Below the pieces are notes generated by a model. The model did not search any database. It saw only the letters and a program-made list of their open reading frames with translations, and was not told the DNA's origin. A stretch of 64,000 bases of DNA, from positions 87,741,574-87,805,573 of the forward strand of contig CM069441.1 in assembly GCA_035610835.1 (NCBI GenBank), read 5' to 3'. Below, in pieces: positions 48,901 through 59,787 of the stretch; positions within the stretch are counted from its first letter, which is position 1, and every line of letters begins with the position of its first letter. The position numbers and the translations under genes were made by a program. The DNA comes from Ophiura sarsii. Lineage: Eukaryota > Echinodermata > Ophiuroidea > Amphilepidida > Ophiuridae.

Positions 48901-50801
48901 TACTTTTCCAATTCATTTACAACAGTAGGTTTGACATGTGAATTTAGAAAGATATAGTTAAAGGTGTATGTTCCGATCACTTTTTTTGGCTATGATTTTT
49001 TTTCTTCACATCATGATGTTTTTATATCAGAAGAATCCCCATATTTTTCTCATTATGTCTGTAAAATCTTAGGGCCCAGAAATGTTCCATTTAGAAATTA
49101 TAGGCTAAAAGGTGGTGCATTACTGCCAAAAGGTGGTTAATAACCGCCAAAAGGTGGTTAATAACCACCAGCCAATTTGTGTACTACTCAATGAGCAAAA
49201 TGTGTGTGACTTTGCTTCTAAAATTAGAATCATTGGAGATAATGCAACTCAAACTTTGGAATGGACAATTTTAAGGAGACCTTTCATGTAAAATAGGGGA
49301 AAACCCAGTTGAAAATTGGGCCAGCAATCAGAACATCTACCTTTAATCTAAAAGGGCAGGGCTATCTATAACCCCAAATTTAGGCACCTAAAATCCATCT
49401 GATAGGACCTATGAAGCTTCCATGAATTTCAAGGTTTTATGGACTCTTACCAAATTTTCAATAGAACGTATGGAACTTTGAAATTGGTTTATTGGGCTGC
49501 CTATAGATATAGAGCTATAGTTTGAAAACACCTTTGTTGTTTTGAGGGGTTTTTCCGGAGTAATTCTGTTATACCCTGCACAGGGTATTCATAGTGCATG
49601 ATTTTTAAGAACGACGCATACTAACCGATGTTGGTGTGAAGGGTATAACAGAGTTATGCCGTTTTTCCTCAACATTTATTTTTGTATTTATCCATTAAAA
49701 AGGAGAAGCGTAACATGGGACTTAAAGGTAGATGACCCGATCACATTCCGATTTTCAACTTGAAGTTTTCTATTCTACATGAAAGGTCATCCTTAAAAAA
49801 GTCGTGTTCCAAAGTTTGAGTTGCATAGCTCTAATGGTTCTTATTTTAGACGCACAAGATGCTGTGAACTGTACCCATTGAGTAGTAAACAAACTATATC
49901 GGTGGTTACCACCATTCGCGGTAATTCGACGTTATTTCATCGATTTCTCCGTAATTATACCGATTTAAGCCGTCAAATTTCAGTATGATGAGAAAAATAC
50001 GAGCTTTCATATGATATGAAAATCTCCGTATGTTTGAAATAATTCTGTGTTACGAAAATGTGATCGGGTCATCTACCTTTAAATAAAAAGAAAACATTAT
50101 GCCGCGTAAAAAACACCCGGTTCTACAGACAAACAGAAATAGACCGTATCAATCATCATACACTTTTGTACAATTAAAATTATAAAAAATGCTTGAAAAT
50201 CTCCAAAATGTCTTTTAATGTGAATAGAAATTACATTTTTCCCACAAAGTTATTCTTAATGCATATTTGCACATCTTATCCTGAAAAAAAATCTCTTCTT
50301 TTTTGCTCATTTTGTTTTCCAGAGCATGATTGATATGGTTCATATGTCACATCAACTCAATGATAACGAAACAATTCATATGTAAACAAACCGTATACCA
50401 CAATCTGCATTTTTACAATTTTAGCTAATTACCTTTGATATCACTCTGTAGTAACTGAACTGATCACTGGTCATCAGATGACACGGGAACATGCCCCTAC
50501 TGGCATCATTCAGTTGACACTCTGCCGTCGAGTCGCCATAGTTAAACGACAAACATTCCGGGTTGATGGCACATAACATCGCGCAACGGACGATGCCTCG
50601 TACATCTGTTATGCTCTTTATCTGATGGCCCACCAATTGCTTGTCTTTGTAGAGTTCCATTCTGGTAGAACGCATCGCTGATGATATCGGTGGGCAGTGG
50701 TTATGGGTATATCTTATGGAGATTAGCAGACACGTAATAAGCAGAAGAAAAGAACAGCATCCTGACTGATGGGAAATAACCTGGTTTATAAATGACAACA
50801 T
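42988..50801 (-). CDS. Gene 4: complete secreted PAN/Apple-domain protein, retroelement in last intron
   Basis: Four exons: 50433-50801, 48718-48844, 47082-47258 and 42988-43295, giving 326 residues. This is the intact twin of gene 2. Exon 1 carries signal peptide and PAN domain together, with no intron between HQIKSI and DVRG; genes 1 and 3 have one there. PAN landmarks are RCAMLC, CLSFNYGDSTAEC, QLNDAS and FPCHLMTSDQFSYY. The linker has one copy of DNDTPTTTV. The C-terminal domain begins CITFWSWGEVEATLK and continues with NEPCTDIL, FHHHLDLEG, GFCYKAFNE, YHCTG, SWRFIPSPPD, LYDRYVSV and WKVCHVL. The last intron (43296-47081) is lengthened by a 2-kb Penelope-like element. The frame is open upstream of the chosen ATG to 51017; starting there would bury the hydrophobic core about 70 residues in, so I keep ATG 50801. 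Confidence 0.85.
43828..44841 (+). CDS. PLE polyprotein C-terminal part: reverse-transcriptase tail and GIY-YIG endonuclease
   Basis: The frame is open from the first base of the insert (FTGLLPKRYLPFLDVMVS) to the stop at 44841, about 337 codons with no start of its own, so it is a 5'-truncated copy. Residues up to about 105 match the PLE reverse-transcriptase end: LPFLDV, TDLYSKPTDSHQFLHW, HPKHTKRSLPYGLAFR and RRICS-like RLNRICS. Then comes a Cys cluster (PCGGSKCKSCNH, about residues 190-201), then the GIY-YIG nuclease: NVIYLITC, KQYVGETGRTLECR, GEH, and a C-terminal ILEKEWI. In this family the RT copies RNA at a nick made by the GIY-YIG domain. The upstream RT core is missing, so this copy cannot move by itself. 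The open frame suggests a recent insertion. Confidence 0.9.
   Translation, partial: FTGLLPKRYLPFLDVMVSISDGGLQTDLYSKPTDSHQFLHWTSCHPKHTKRSLPYGLAFRLNRICSTPENLQLRVSELTGFLRDRGYSSRLVTTQISKALSIPRSEALKPTGGSDNSIDRVPLVVTYHPSLPGISKIIRRHLPILHSSNKCRNAIPNPPIVAYRRSANLKDLLVRSTLPRITPPLRGSYPCGGSKCKSCNHKGVHADVGRVSISHTSENTTFTSSSTGETFPIRKHLSCQSDNVIYLITCATCEKQYVGETGRTLECRVGEHCADARHNRDKQVGRHFNLPNHNACNISVTCIDRPPKNDIIMRRILEKEWIMKLDTTEPNGLNNKD
45603..45639 (+). ncRNA. Hammerhead-ribozyme-like core in the PLE 3' region
   Basis: CTGATGA at 45603-45609, a stem II candidate (AGG..TGG with CCA..CTT), GAAA at 45628-45631, then a 2-bp stem III (AC/GT) with a GTCG loop and C at the cleavage position. This order fits the minimal type I hammerheads known from PLEs. 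I could not pair a convincing stem I, so activity is doubtful. Confidence 0.6.
47670..48064. mobile_element. hAT-like MITE, twin of 16759-17152
   Basis: GCATAAAC flanks both ends (47662-47669, 48065-48072). Confidence 0.9.
48430..48674 (-). mobile_element. tRNA-derived SINE, twin of 17519-17764
   Basis: Same head and central block, but the G run is shortened to 7 (48443-48449). Intron of gene 4. Confidence 0.8.
48958..49346. mobile_element. TTAA-ended element, twin of 18138-18536
   Basis: Same ends as the unit A copy. Intron of gene 4. Confidence 0.65.
49722..50082. mobile_element. TTAA-ended element, twin of 18902-19265
   Basis: Perfect TTAAAGGTAGATGACCCGAT ends. Confidence 0.8.
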
Positions 50802-52559
50802 TTTCAATAGCACACCTTGAAAATTAACTAGGTGTAAACTTGTAACGGTAAAATTGGTATCACCTCCATCCAATGATACCATTAAACACGTCTTGTTGAG
50901 TCCATTCCAAGATTTAAAATGGAGTGAAAAAAAGAAGGTCGAGTCGAGGGCAAGAGTGTTTAATATACCACGACAATCAATATAGGCTATACTCTCCACC
51001 ATAAAATCTGTACACATGTAATTTGATTGAAGTTGTGCATTGATGATAATACTGGTAACTTATATATGATAGTATGTGGAGAAATTAGCCAGCATAGCTG
51101 GATTATATATATCTTATATCTGAATAAGGATTGATTGTGAAGGAATCCCTTTTTAAGAGCAGTATATAAATATTTTGAAAAAGCATGTAATCTATACCAA
51201 ATATCGGATTTATTTTGCGATGCCAATATTTTAGATAAGGAGCATCCTATATTCTATTCTTTTTAATGGATATATTCACTCCACCAGAAGAACCATTTAG
51301 AATCATCTCAAACAGATAATTGAGATGAAAACAGCTAGTACGTTTTAATTAGGTATTTTGACCATTAAGATGTCGCCACTAAATTGTCTAAAAAAAATAT
51401 TCACCATGGCGACGATCAAAATTAAGTAAGAAAAATACAGAGGGCAATCCAATTTGTGAAAGGACAAGATGACCAAATGACCATAGAAGACTATTACCTT
51501 ATTTACTTTAAATGAGAACGATCGTTATACTAATCACATTTATATTTTCACTGTATGGAACTTGCATACATATCACTCAACTGTTACCATATTGGGAGGT
51601 GGGTTTGGGGTGGACAACATGTATCATCCCCCCCCCCCCCCCCCAACTCATCAACACAAAAGTTGGTAACCATGCGTGTTCTAAATATCACGGAAAAGGG
51701 GTCGACTACTAAAAAAAGTGTCATCGCAGACCACGAAATCATGAATCTTTATATATATGAATCAGTCTCTGCGAAATTTTAAAAAGGTGTGTTTTACGAA
51801 ATCCCCCGAAAATGTACATGTTTTGTAATCCTCGCAAATGACACCCCGTGCAATGCAAAGGGCAAAAGGGCTTTAATTGATCAGAATATGTTGAAGGGAC
51901 ACAATGTCATGCTGATTTTTTAAAATTTTAATTAGTTTACTTCAGAATTCAAGATGAACATTAAAAATTGCCATTACTGTTGTTTCTACTAAAAAAACAC
52001 CACCAAAACTTGATGAAAACAATGTTTTAAATATGTTGGAATACCACCCTTAACCATGTAAAATGCTGGTTGCGGCTCTACCAGCATTTGTGAATCGACA
52101 TTTTGTTGTACAATTGTAAAAATATACAAATCCCAGTTTTTATCATACATTTTTGTAATTGAGGGCGCTGCCTCCACCACATCTCTTAATGCCCCTTTAA
52201 CAGCTCAAACCCACCATTTAGGGTACACCAGTTAATAACACGTAGGACCATAAACGCCTGGTAATGTTGGGAGCAACTTGTAATTATCTATTTTATGTAT
52301 GCAAAAAGCATCGTTGAAAAGGGGTGTTTCAAATTCTAGTCATTGAAAACCACACAAAAAAGGGGTTATTTTTTACCCTAATTTTGCACACTAAAAAAAT
52401 CAAAAATTGATGAAAAATCCTTGCTAAGGGACCAGTGCTTTGAAAAAATGAAGAACATGTATGGTTACCAACTTTTGTGTTAAGCATGCATGACAAGAGA
52501 TTTTTCAGACTCCCTAAACATGTTTTTCTCAGTTGAAGCCAAAATGAGGATTTCGTGTG

Positions 52560-52924
52560 TTAAAGGTATATGTTCCGATCACTTTTTGGGGTATGATTTT
52601 TTTCACATCAAGATATTTTCATATCAGAAGAATCCCCATATTCTTCTCATTATATCTGTAAAATCTTAGGGGCCAGAAATGTTCCATTAAGAAATTATAG
52701 GCTAAAATGTGGTGAATTACTGCCAAAGGCCGGTTAAATCACCAGCCAGTTTGTGTACTACTCAATGGGCAAATTTATTGTGCCCTTGTGCTTCTAAAAT
52801 AAGAACCATTGAAGGTATGCAACTCAAACTGTGGAATGTGACAATTTTAAGGATGACCTTTCATGTAAAATAGAAAACTTAATCAAGTTGAAAATCTGGC
52901 CAACAATCAGAAATCTACCTTTAA
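52560..52924. mobile_element. TTAA-ended element, twin of 22316-22675 with intact left end
   Basis: Ends TTAAAGGTATATGTTCCGAT and AAATCTACCTTTAA. Confidence 0.7.
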
Positions 52925-55043
52925 ACGAGTTAGGCTTTTTGAACCAAAAAGTGTTAAGAATGAGTATATATATATCACTTATAATCACATTTCCTTTTTG
53001 TGAACTTTAAAAACCAATAACCTGCTAAAAATCTCATTTCATAATGCGAGTTTACACCACTTTCAAAAATCCTGCATCATTTCAAAGAATAAACTGAATG
53101 GACTGAAAAACTCCATGATTCGGGTAAATGATGCATAGTTGATTCCTTTTTGTACAGTTGGTCGATGAAAACGTGCAGGGCCTCTATATCGAAGAGTAAT
53201 TATCTAAATTAATTTGATTTTGTCCTTGAATCTGTAAAAATATTGATATGGATATCAATTAGGATATCAATTGATTCTTACAGCCCTATTTTGGTTTGAA
53301 GGATGTTGGTGTATGAGCATGGTTTGTCTCAATTAAAACCAACATGTGAAATAAAGAGCTTTAAAGTCATGAATGACAAGTAATTCCTTTATTGTGTCAT
53401 ATAAGGAAGAAAAACATTGAGCATTGCCATGTTGTTGTCTGTTTGAATAGCTTTTATTATAGTACATTGCTTTGTTTTTGTGCATAGAAAAAACACGTAC
53501 CAGTAGTGCAAAATATTTAATGGTTTGTTGTTATATTAATTTAATCTACCAGAAGCTAATCGCAGTACGGATCAATGAGTCAGGTGAATGAACTCTTTGT
53601 TAAATTTACAATCTGTTGCAATGATAACATATTTTAAAATTCTGTTCTGCATTGCTTCCAATCGTGGTATTTCATTTTCTTGAATTACACTGTCAATATG
53701 CATTATGTTCCATTGCCTTACATTTTTGTATTACAGACCAAAGGCCTTAACACTTTCCACACAGCAGTTGTCTGCAGACGACAGTTTAAAAATGTCACAA
53801 AATGTTTCAGAAATGTCAAAATTAATGAATTTCATCATCATCATTGGGATTACCATGAGAAATGCATTAAAATAAGTATACACACATGTACTGGTTCAGT
53901 AATCCTTGAAATTGACTTCTGAAAGTTGGGAAAGTGTTCTAAAAAATCTTGTTTTGTAATTATGGTATGACTAATAGCTGCGTTGAAAGTGTTTTAAAAG
54001 GCCATAAGTGTCTGTTGTTCAGGCTGTTAGCCTGCTGTCATCATATCATAATTTGCTTAGCAGCATTGGGATTTGTAGTGAGTAGAAGTTAGGGTTAAAA
54101 TACTGAAAACTGGTAAATATATATCCAACATTTGATCTGGTTTTTGGTTTCTGGTTTTTGGTTTCAATTTTCAGGGTTCCAAGCCCAGGGATTTCAAACC
54201 TTGTCCACTGCCGTGGGAGTCATGCATCATGCCACAGGGATCATGCTCCCGCAAAACAACTTTTTGAAGCCTATTTATAGCTTTCATCATCGTGCAAGGA
54301 TGTCGTGTCATCTATGCGTGATGCGTGCGTTTGCCAAAATAGCTCATATATGCGTGAATTACTTTTGCACGCATATTTCTCACCAATTTGGAACTGATTA
54401 AACTATAAAATGAATAGCTATCATTAAAATAATAGAAGTTAAAAGTGAACATTTCTGAACAAGATAAAAATGTTGCTTTTTACATTTCATTTATTCTTAA
54501 TAATAAAGATACATGATTGAATAAATCACAGTTTGAGTAAAAGGTATCACAATATATTCTTGGTATTAACTGTAAAAGTTATAATGTAATTTTATCAAAC
54601 AAATTCAATATGGGACTAGTTTCTTCAAACCAACCTGCAAAAATACACAAAACAAATTTATTTCTTAAACATTGACAATCTACAAAATGCACTAAAATGG
54701 TTATTTTAGCCAGCATTTTTCTTTTTACATTTTGCCAATAAAAACAATTTTGCAAGTTGATAAACGCAATGGATCTCTACATAAGGCCTAAAAAAGAAGT
54801 TTGATTGGCGTAACATAGAAGAAAAAAATAGGGCAGGTAGGTCGGATTTTTAAAAAAAAAATTAAAAAAATCTATAAAACGTCTATGAAATTTTATATAC
54901 CAGCACACATATACCATACAGACATAAACAAATGGCACAAATACATATTTTCACTGTTTTCTTTCTTCTTTTTCTCACACACACACAAATACAAATGTTT
55001 AGGGTCGGCGGTAAAAATAGGGTCGGTCGGGTTACGTCAATAA

Positions 55044-55535
55044 TGCACTTATCAATTGCAAGCCCGGCCCCAGGGGACCCGGGGCATGGCGGGGACCATA
55101 CACGAGTGTACAAAAAATGATGCCCGGCTATGCGGGGGAGTGTACGCGGACGTACAAACTGTGCCCCGCTAGCCGGGGCGTGTAGCGGGGACGTACACTA
55201 AGGTACACAAATGTACACTCCGGGCGCTTGCTTTAAATAAGCTAGCCTGCGATGCGCTTGACGGAATAAGCCTAATAACACATAGGGAACACATAGAAAT
55301 GCATTCCGTTATGGTTGCAGAAAGAAATAAGCGACCTTGGGACTGTAGCCGGCCGGGTGAATACTTTGTCCTGGGAAATGGGTGGCCGGGACTGTACACT
55401 TTATCCCGGCCAAGTGGGGGCCGGGACTGTAGCGGGGACGTACAAAAAATGGTGCCCGGCCCTGCGGGGACCGTACACGATTGTACCACAATTTGTACGT
55501 CCCGGACCTACTCCGGGATGCAATTGATAAGTGCA
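55044..55535. mobile_element. GC-rich TAA-flanked palindromic element, unit B only
   Basis: Ends TGCACTTATCAATTGCA and TGCAATTGATAAGTGCA with TAA on both sides (55041-55043, 55536-55538). The interior is much richer in GC than the surroundings, with repeated CGGGGAC and GTACAC words. Short frames inside resemble no protein. Confidence 0.8.
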
Positions 55536-55839
55536 TAAAGACCACTGAAGAAAAAAAGGTTGTCTCACATACTCGCGCGCATAAGTGTGTGGAGTCACTT
55601 TTGCCGCATAACCCTAAGTGATGAGTCTAATTTTTGGCTTATTTCTTCTTTAGTTGTCAGAAAAAAATTGAACAAAAGCTGGCTACGAAGCGGCAAAAAA
55701 AGAAGAAAAAGCGGGCCAAAAACAAAATAAAAAATAATTTCCACATTTAGCAAAGTTATTTTTAAACAAAGAAAAAGCCACAGCATAGCATAGTTATTTC
55801 CCAAATATATATGAGACAGACCTTCTCTTCTTTTTACTT

Positions 55840-57695
55840 AAAGGGGCATGAAGAGATATGTTGGAGGATGCGCCCTCAATTATGATAAAAACTGGGATTT
55901 GTATATTTTTACAATTGTATTACATACATGTACATGTGTGAATTTTACACCTATAAGGAACCGTTCATAAATACTTTGGTGGGGGGGGGGGGGTCTGGAT
56001 AATTTCATTTTTTGTTTATCAAAACTTTTTTGACCACCCCCCCTCTCACCATGCCACAAACTTTTTTGACCCCCTGCCTGCACCTGAAACTTTCTTGTCC
56101 CCCCCCCCCCCCACCCCCATTCATTGTTATCAAGTTCAAGTTCATCATTTCAAGAAAATCAATAAGCAGATCATAATTATGTGTGGCAAGTTCGTCTGAT
56201 TATGAGTGACATGGCAATTTGGTCCGATTATGAGTGACATGGCAATTTGGTCCGATTATGAGTGACATGGCAATTTGGTCTGATTATGTGCGATATGACA
56301 ATTTGGTCACACATAATCAGACCATTTTGCCATGTCACACAGAATTGCCATGTCGCTCATACTCGGACCAGATTGCCATGTCACACATAATCAGACCATT
56401 TTGCCATGTCGCACATAATCAGACCAAATTGCCATGTCACTCATAATCGGACCAAATTGCCACGTCACTCATAATCAGACGAAGTTGCCACACATAATTA
56501 TGATCTGCTTATTGAATTTCTTGAAATGATGCCACACATAATTGTTTGGTAAATTCCCATGTCTGTGCACGAAAATCCACCAAGAAAATGTATGTTAATT
56601 TATGGACAAAACCAGCCATAGCCAGTGAGATTTAGTGCCACTTTTTTTTCTGTATACAAATTGGTAAATGGCACAATTTCTTATCGTTGCATTGTCTCAA
56701 GGCCAACAAGTTTGGTATCAAAATGTGCCTAACAATTGGGTGCATCTTTCTAGCTGAGAATTATTTAAATCCATCAAATATTTTTGGACATATTCTAGTA
56801 TATGCTAGGGGGGAACTTACATATTTTGTTGGGTGTATAATATCTTTTATGGAATTTTTAACAGAATTTGACCATGTATCATATTCTATTTTGATGGACA
56901 CGTTACATCTATCTAGGAGGGCAGGTTGTAGAATCTAGAGTGAATCAGAACTCCCACTTCAATTGCAGGTATCTTCGGTTTAGTGCCATGGTCTTTAATC
57001 CCCTGAATAACTTCACATATTTATGCACGGATCTCTGTTCATGAAACCAATTAGGATGCTCCCTCCAATATATCCTGGCTTTAAATACAATGTGCGCCAA
57101 TTATTGTTTGCTATTGACATGAATTTGCCCTCATTCTTTTTTAGCTGGGCTAGTACATGAAAATAGGTCTGTGGACATCTGCGCGCTAATTAGCTATTTT
57201 TACGTTGATTTATGAAAGTTCCGTAAATAATGTGCATACAGGTAAAGCAGGGGTTTGGGGCAATGCCGCCAGAAAATGTTGGAAACTAATATGTGTTTTA
57301 CACTTTTTGATGCCCCCCTCCCCCCCCCCCCTTGCAGAGTAGCAAAACTTTTTGGGCCCCCTATAATTATCCAGCCCCCTCACCAAGGTATTTATGAACA
57401 CTCCCTAAGGATTAAGAAAATCAGTCCTCTTTGTACAACAAAAAGTCAATTCCAAAATGCTGATAGAGCCGTGATCGGCATTTTACCGTAGACAGTGTCC
57501 CCCTGCAGCACGCGTGATAAATAACGCGAACCATATTTACATAAGGGCGTTTTTAAGAAACGGTTCAATGAATAGCGATGGTATTGTTTTAATCAAGTTT
57601 TGCTGTGTTTTTGTGAGTAGAAACAACAATAATGGTAATTTTTAATGTTAATCTTGAATTTTTTTTTTTTAAATCTTCAACACTACTTCGTGTTC
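55840..57695 (+). mobile_element. Family F element with nests, rearranged twin of 26041-27992
   Basis: Outer ends match the unit A copy. The nested palindrome has lost its left arm and carries a new inverted repeat at 56143-56532. Confidence 0.65.
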
Positions 57696-58470
57696 TTTAA
57701 GTATTTATCAAACATTTTAATTGTTAGGTCTTATAGCAGATATCTGATAATTTTACTGTGGAGTTTCTCCAATGAATATCGTTAATGAATGAATTGAAAA
57801 CGCTTGATAAGAATTGCCAAATCCAAAGTGTTCCACTATTGATTCATCAGGGAAAAAACAATTTTATAAGAAAAATTAACCTTCAATTGAATGGTCATTA
57901 TTTGGTGAATACATATTATAGTGTACCTACATAATTGGATATATATAAAATAATTCTTTATTATGTACATCAATTACACTTACAAAACCCTCTGAAGAAA
58001 CAACTCCATACTTTCCTTCACGATAATTTCTTGGTTTTACCATTGTCACGGTATTCTTCTATTAGCGAGCATTGCTTTATATGTCTATCAAAAGGGAAAA
58101 GCATTAGATCATATCTGAAAATTCCATTTGTTGAGGAGCACTGCTTTAGGTCACATAATTTTCAGGGTTTAAAATCGTTTTTAACTTCCCCTTAAAATTA
58201 GAAAATGTAGGGCCTATTTTAGGGTAGGCAGGTATGTAACACAATTTTTACAGCTCACCAAATACACTCAACAGTGGTAAAGATTTACAGGGTTGCACCA
58301 ATTGGGATACACGTCTATAATTCTATTCATAAAAAACCGTCTAGAATTGAGTGTACAAACAAAAGCTAATGCCCCATTCACTGAGCACCACAAATTGTAG
58401 ACGTTATGTCCTATTGTAGACACTTTGAGTTTACAGTGTATATATAACCTTACCTGATGGAGTTAAATCA

Positions 58471-58736
58471 GGGTCCTATTGCATAAAACTTAAGATTCAT
58501 CTTAAGAAGAGCTAGTTGTCTTAAATTTTCAACCCTTCTTAGAAAGATTGTTTAAGAATGTTTGAGTTGATCTTCAAGATAGACTCTAGGTTAGCTTTTA
58601 GAACTTGGCACTTCTTCTTAAAGCTTAACCTAGGAAGAATTCTTAAATATTTTTTGTAACAAGGATTAATAAGAGTTTAGAATAACTCTTCGTAAGTTCA
58701 CTTAAGCTTAACCTTAACTTTTATGCAATACGGCCC
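58471..58736. mobile_element. Foldback element, twin of 28735-28991
   Basis: Same ends GGGTCCTATTGCATAAAA and TTTTATGCAATACGGCCC. Confidence 0.65.
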
Positions 58737-59787
58737 AGATGTCATTGAAGTTAGGAGTATTGATCATTTGATTTTGAACAATCTGTATCAAATATCATTA
58801 TAACTAAAATGAGTTTGGAATGTTTGAACACAACATCAAAGTACATCACTTTTACATTGATATCTTGCATCCCGTAGCTAACATGAATCACACCTTTTAA
58901 AAATTAGTCCCTCCTGTGAAAAAAACATAGCTGGTATTCTATATGTACGTGATTTCACATGCAAAATAAATCTGACAAAAGGCCATTTTATATCATTTAT
59001 GTGCTACATTTACAAATAACATACATGAGATTCGTATATGTATGTACACTTTTTGTAATTTCTATGAGTAATTTGTCCAAAGTCTAACTATATGTAATAA
59101 ATGGTTAATTTTATTAGGAGTTAGGTAAGGTTAATAAAATAAAAAAATATTACTGTAAAACCACTTCATTTCGCAAGGTATTTAATTTCTTGAGGACCTT
59201 AAATCACAAGGTATGAATTAAAGAAGTATATTTTGTTCTATTATTTTCTTTATATTTCACCAAATATTTTGGCCTCTATCTTAAAACTGTGTTTGCCGAC
59301 AACATAACCTTTTTGACGTGACTGGTCACATATCGTCAGCCTGCTTCGATAATTGCCTAACTCAATTTTTCTAGTATTTAGAAAATGACAAAAATATGAA
59401 AAGTGAGTTAGGCAATTGTCAAAGCAGGCTGACGATATGTTGAATAGCACCATGAATAGTGCAGGTGAATTCCAAAAGGAGCAGTAACTGTTGGATAGAA
59501 TTAGGTTGGAGATATACTACATGTATTATGTGAAATGTGGCTTGTTATAGACCTAATACCAGTTCATATGACCATATTTAAACATTTTACATCATAATTA
59601 CAATCTGTCTAACTCACAAGGCTGACTTAGGCAGAATTAAAATTGTGCATTTATCAACACTTTTAATTGGTCAATGACTTAGCTTGATCCTTATAGACCT
59701 ACATATATATTCGCGTGTTTTTATTGTTGCGCTTGCTGATTTTAGCGAGAAAAGCACAAAGATAAATGTAGCGCGAAAATGTCCACT

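Larger units (their letters stand above)
50802..59787. other. Intergenic, upstream of gene 4 and downstream of gene 5
   Basis: Unit B counterpart of 20.0-30.0 kb. It contains 52560-52924, 55044-55535, the rearranged palindrome 56143-56532, family F remnants, a 17-base C run (51628-51644) and the foldback 58471-58736. No host gene is supported. Confidence 0.6.

Noticed and set aside
53680..53922. Possible exon after a TTTTTGTATTACAG acceptor
   Set aside because: No matching donor, no recognisable domain, and the downstream half is replaced by unrelated sequence in unit A.
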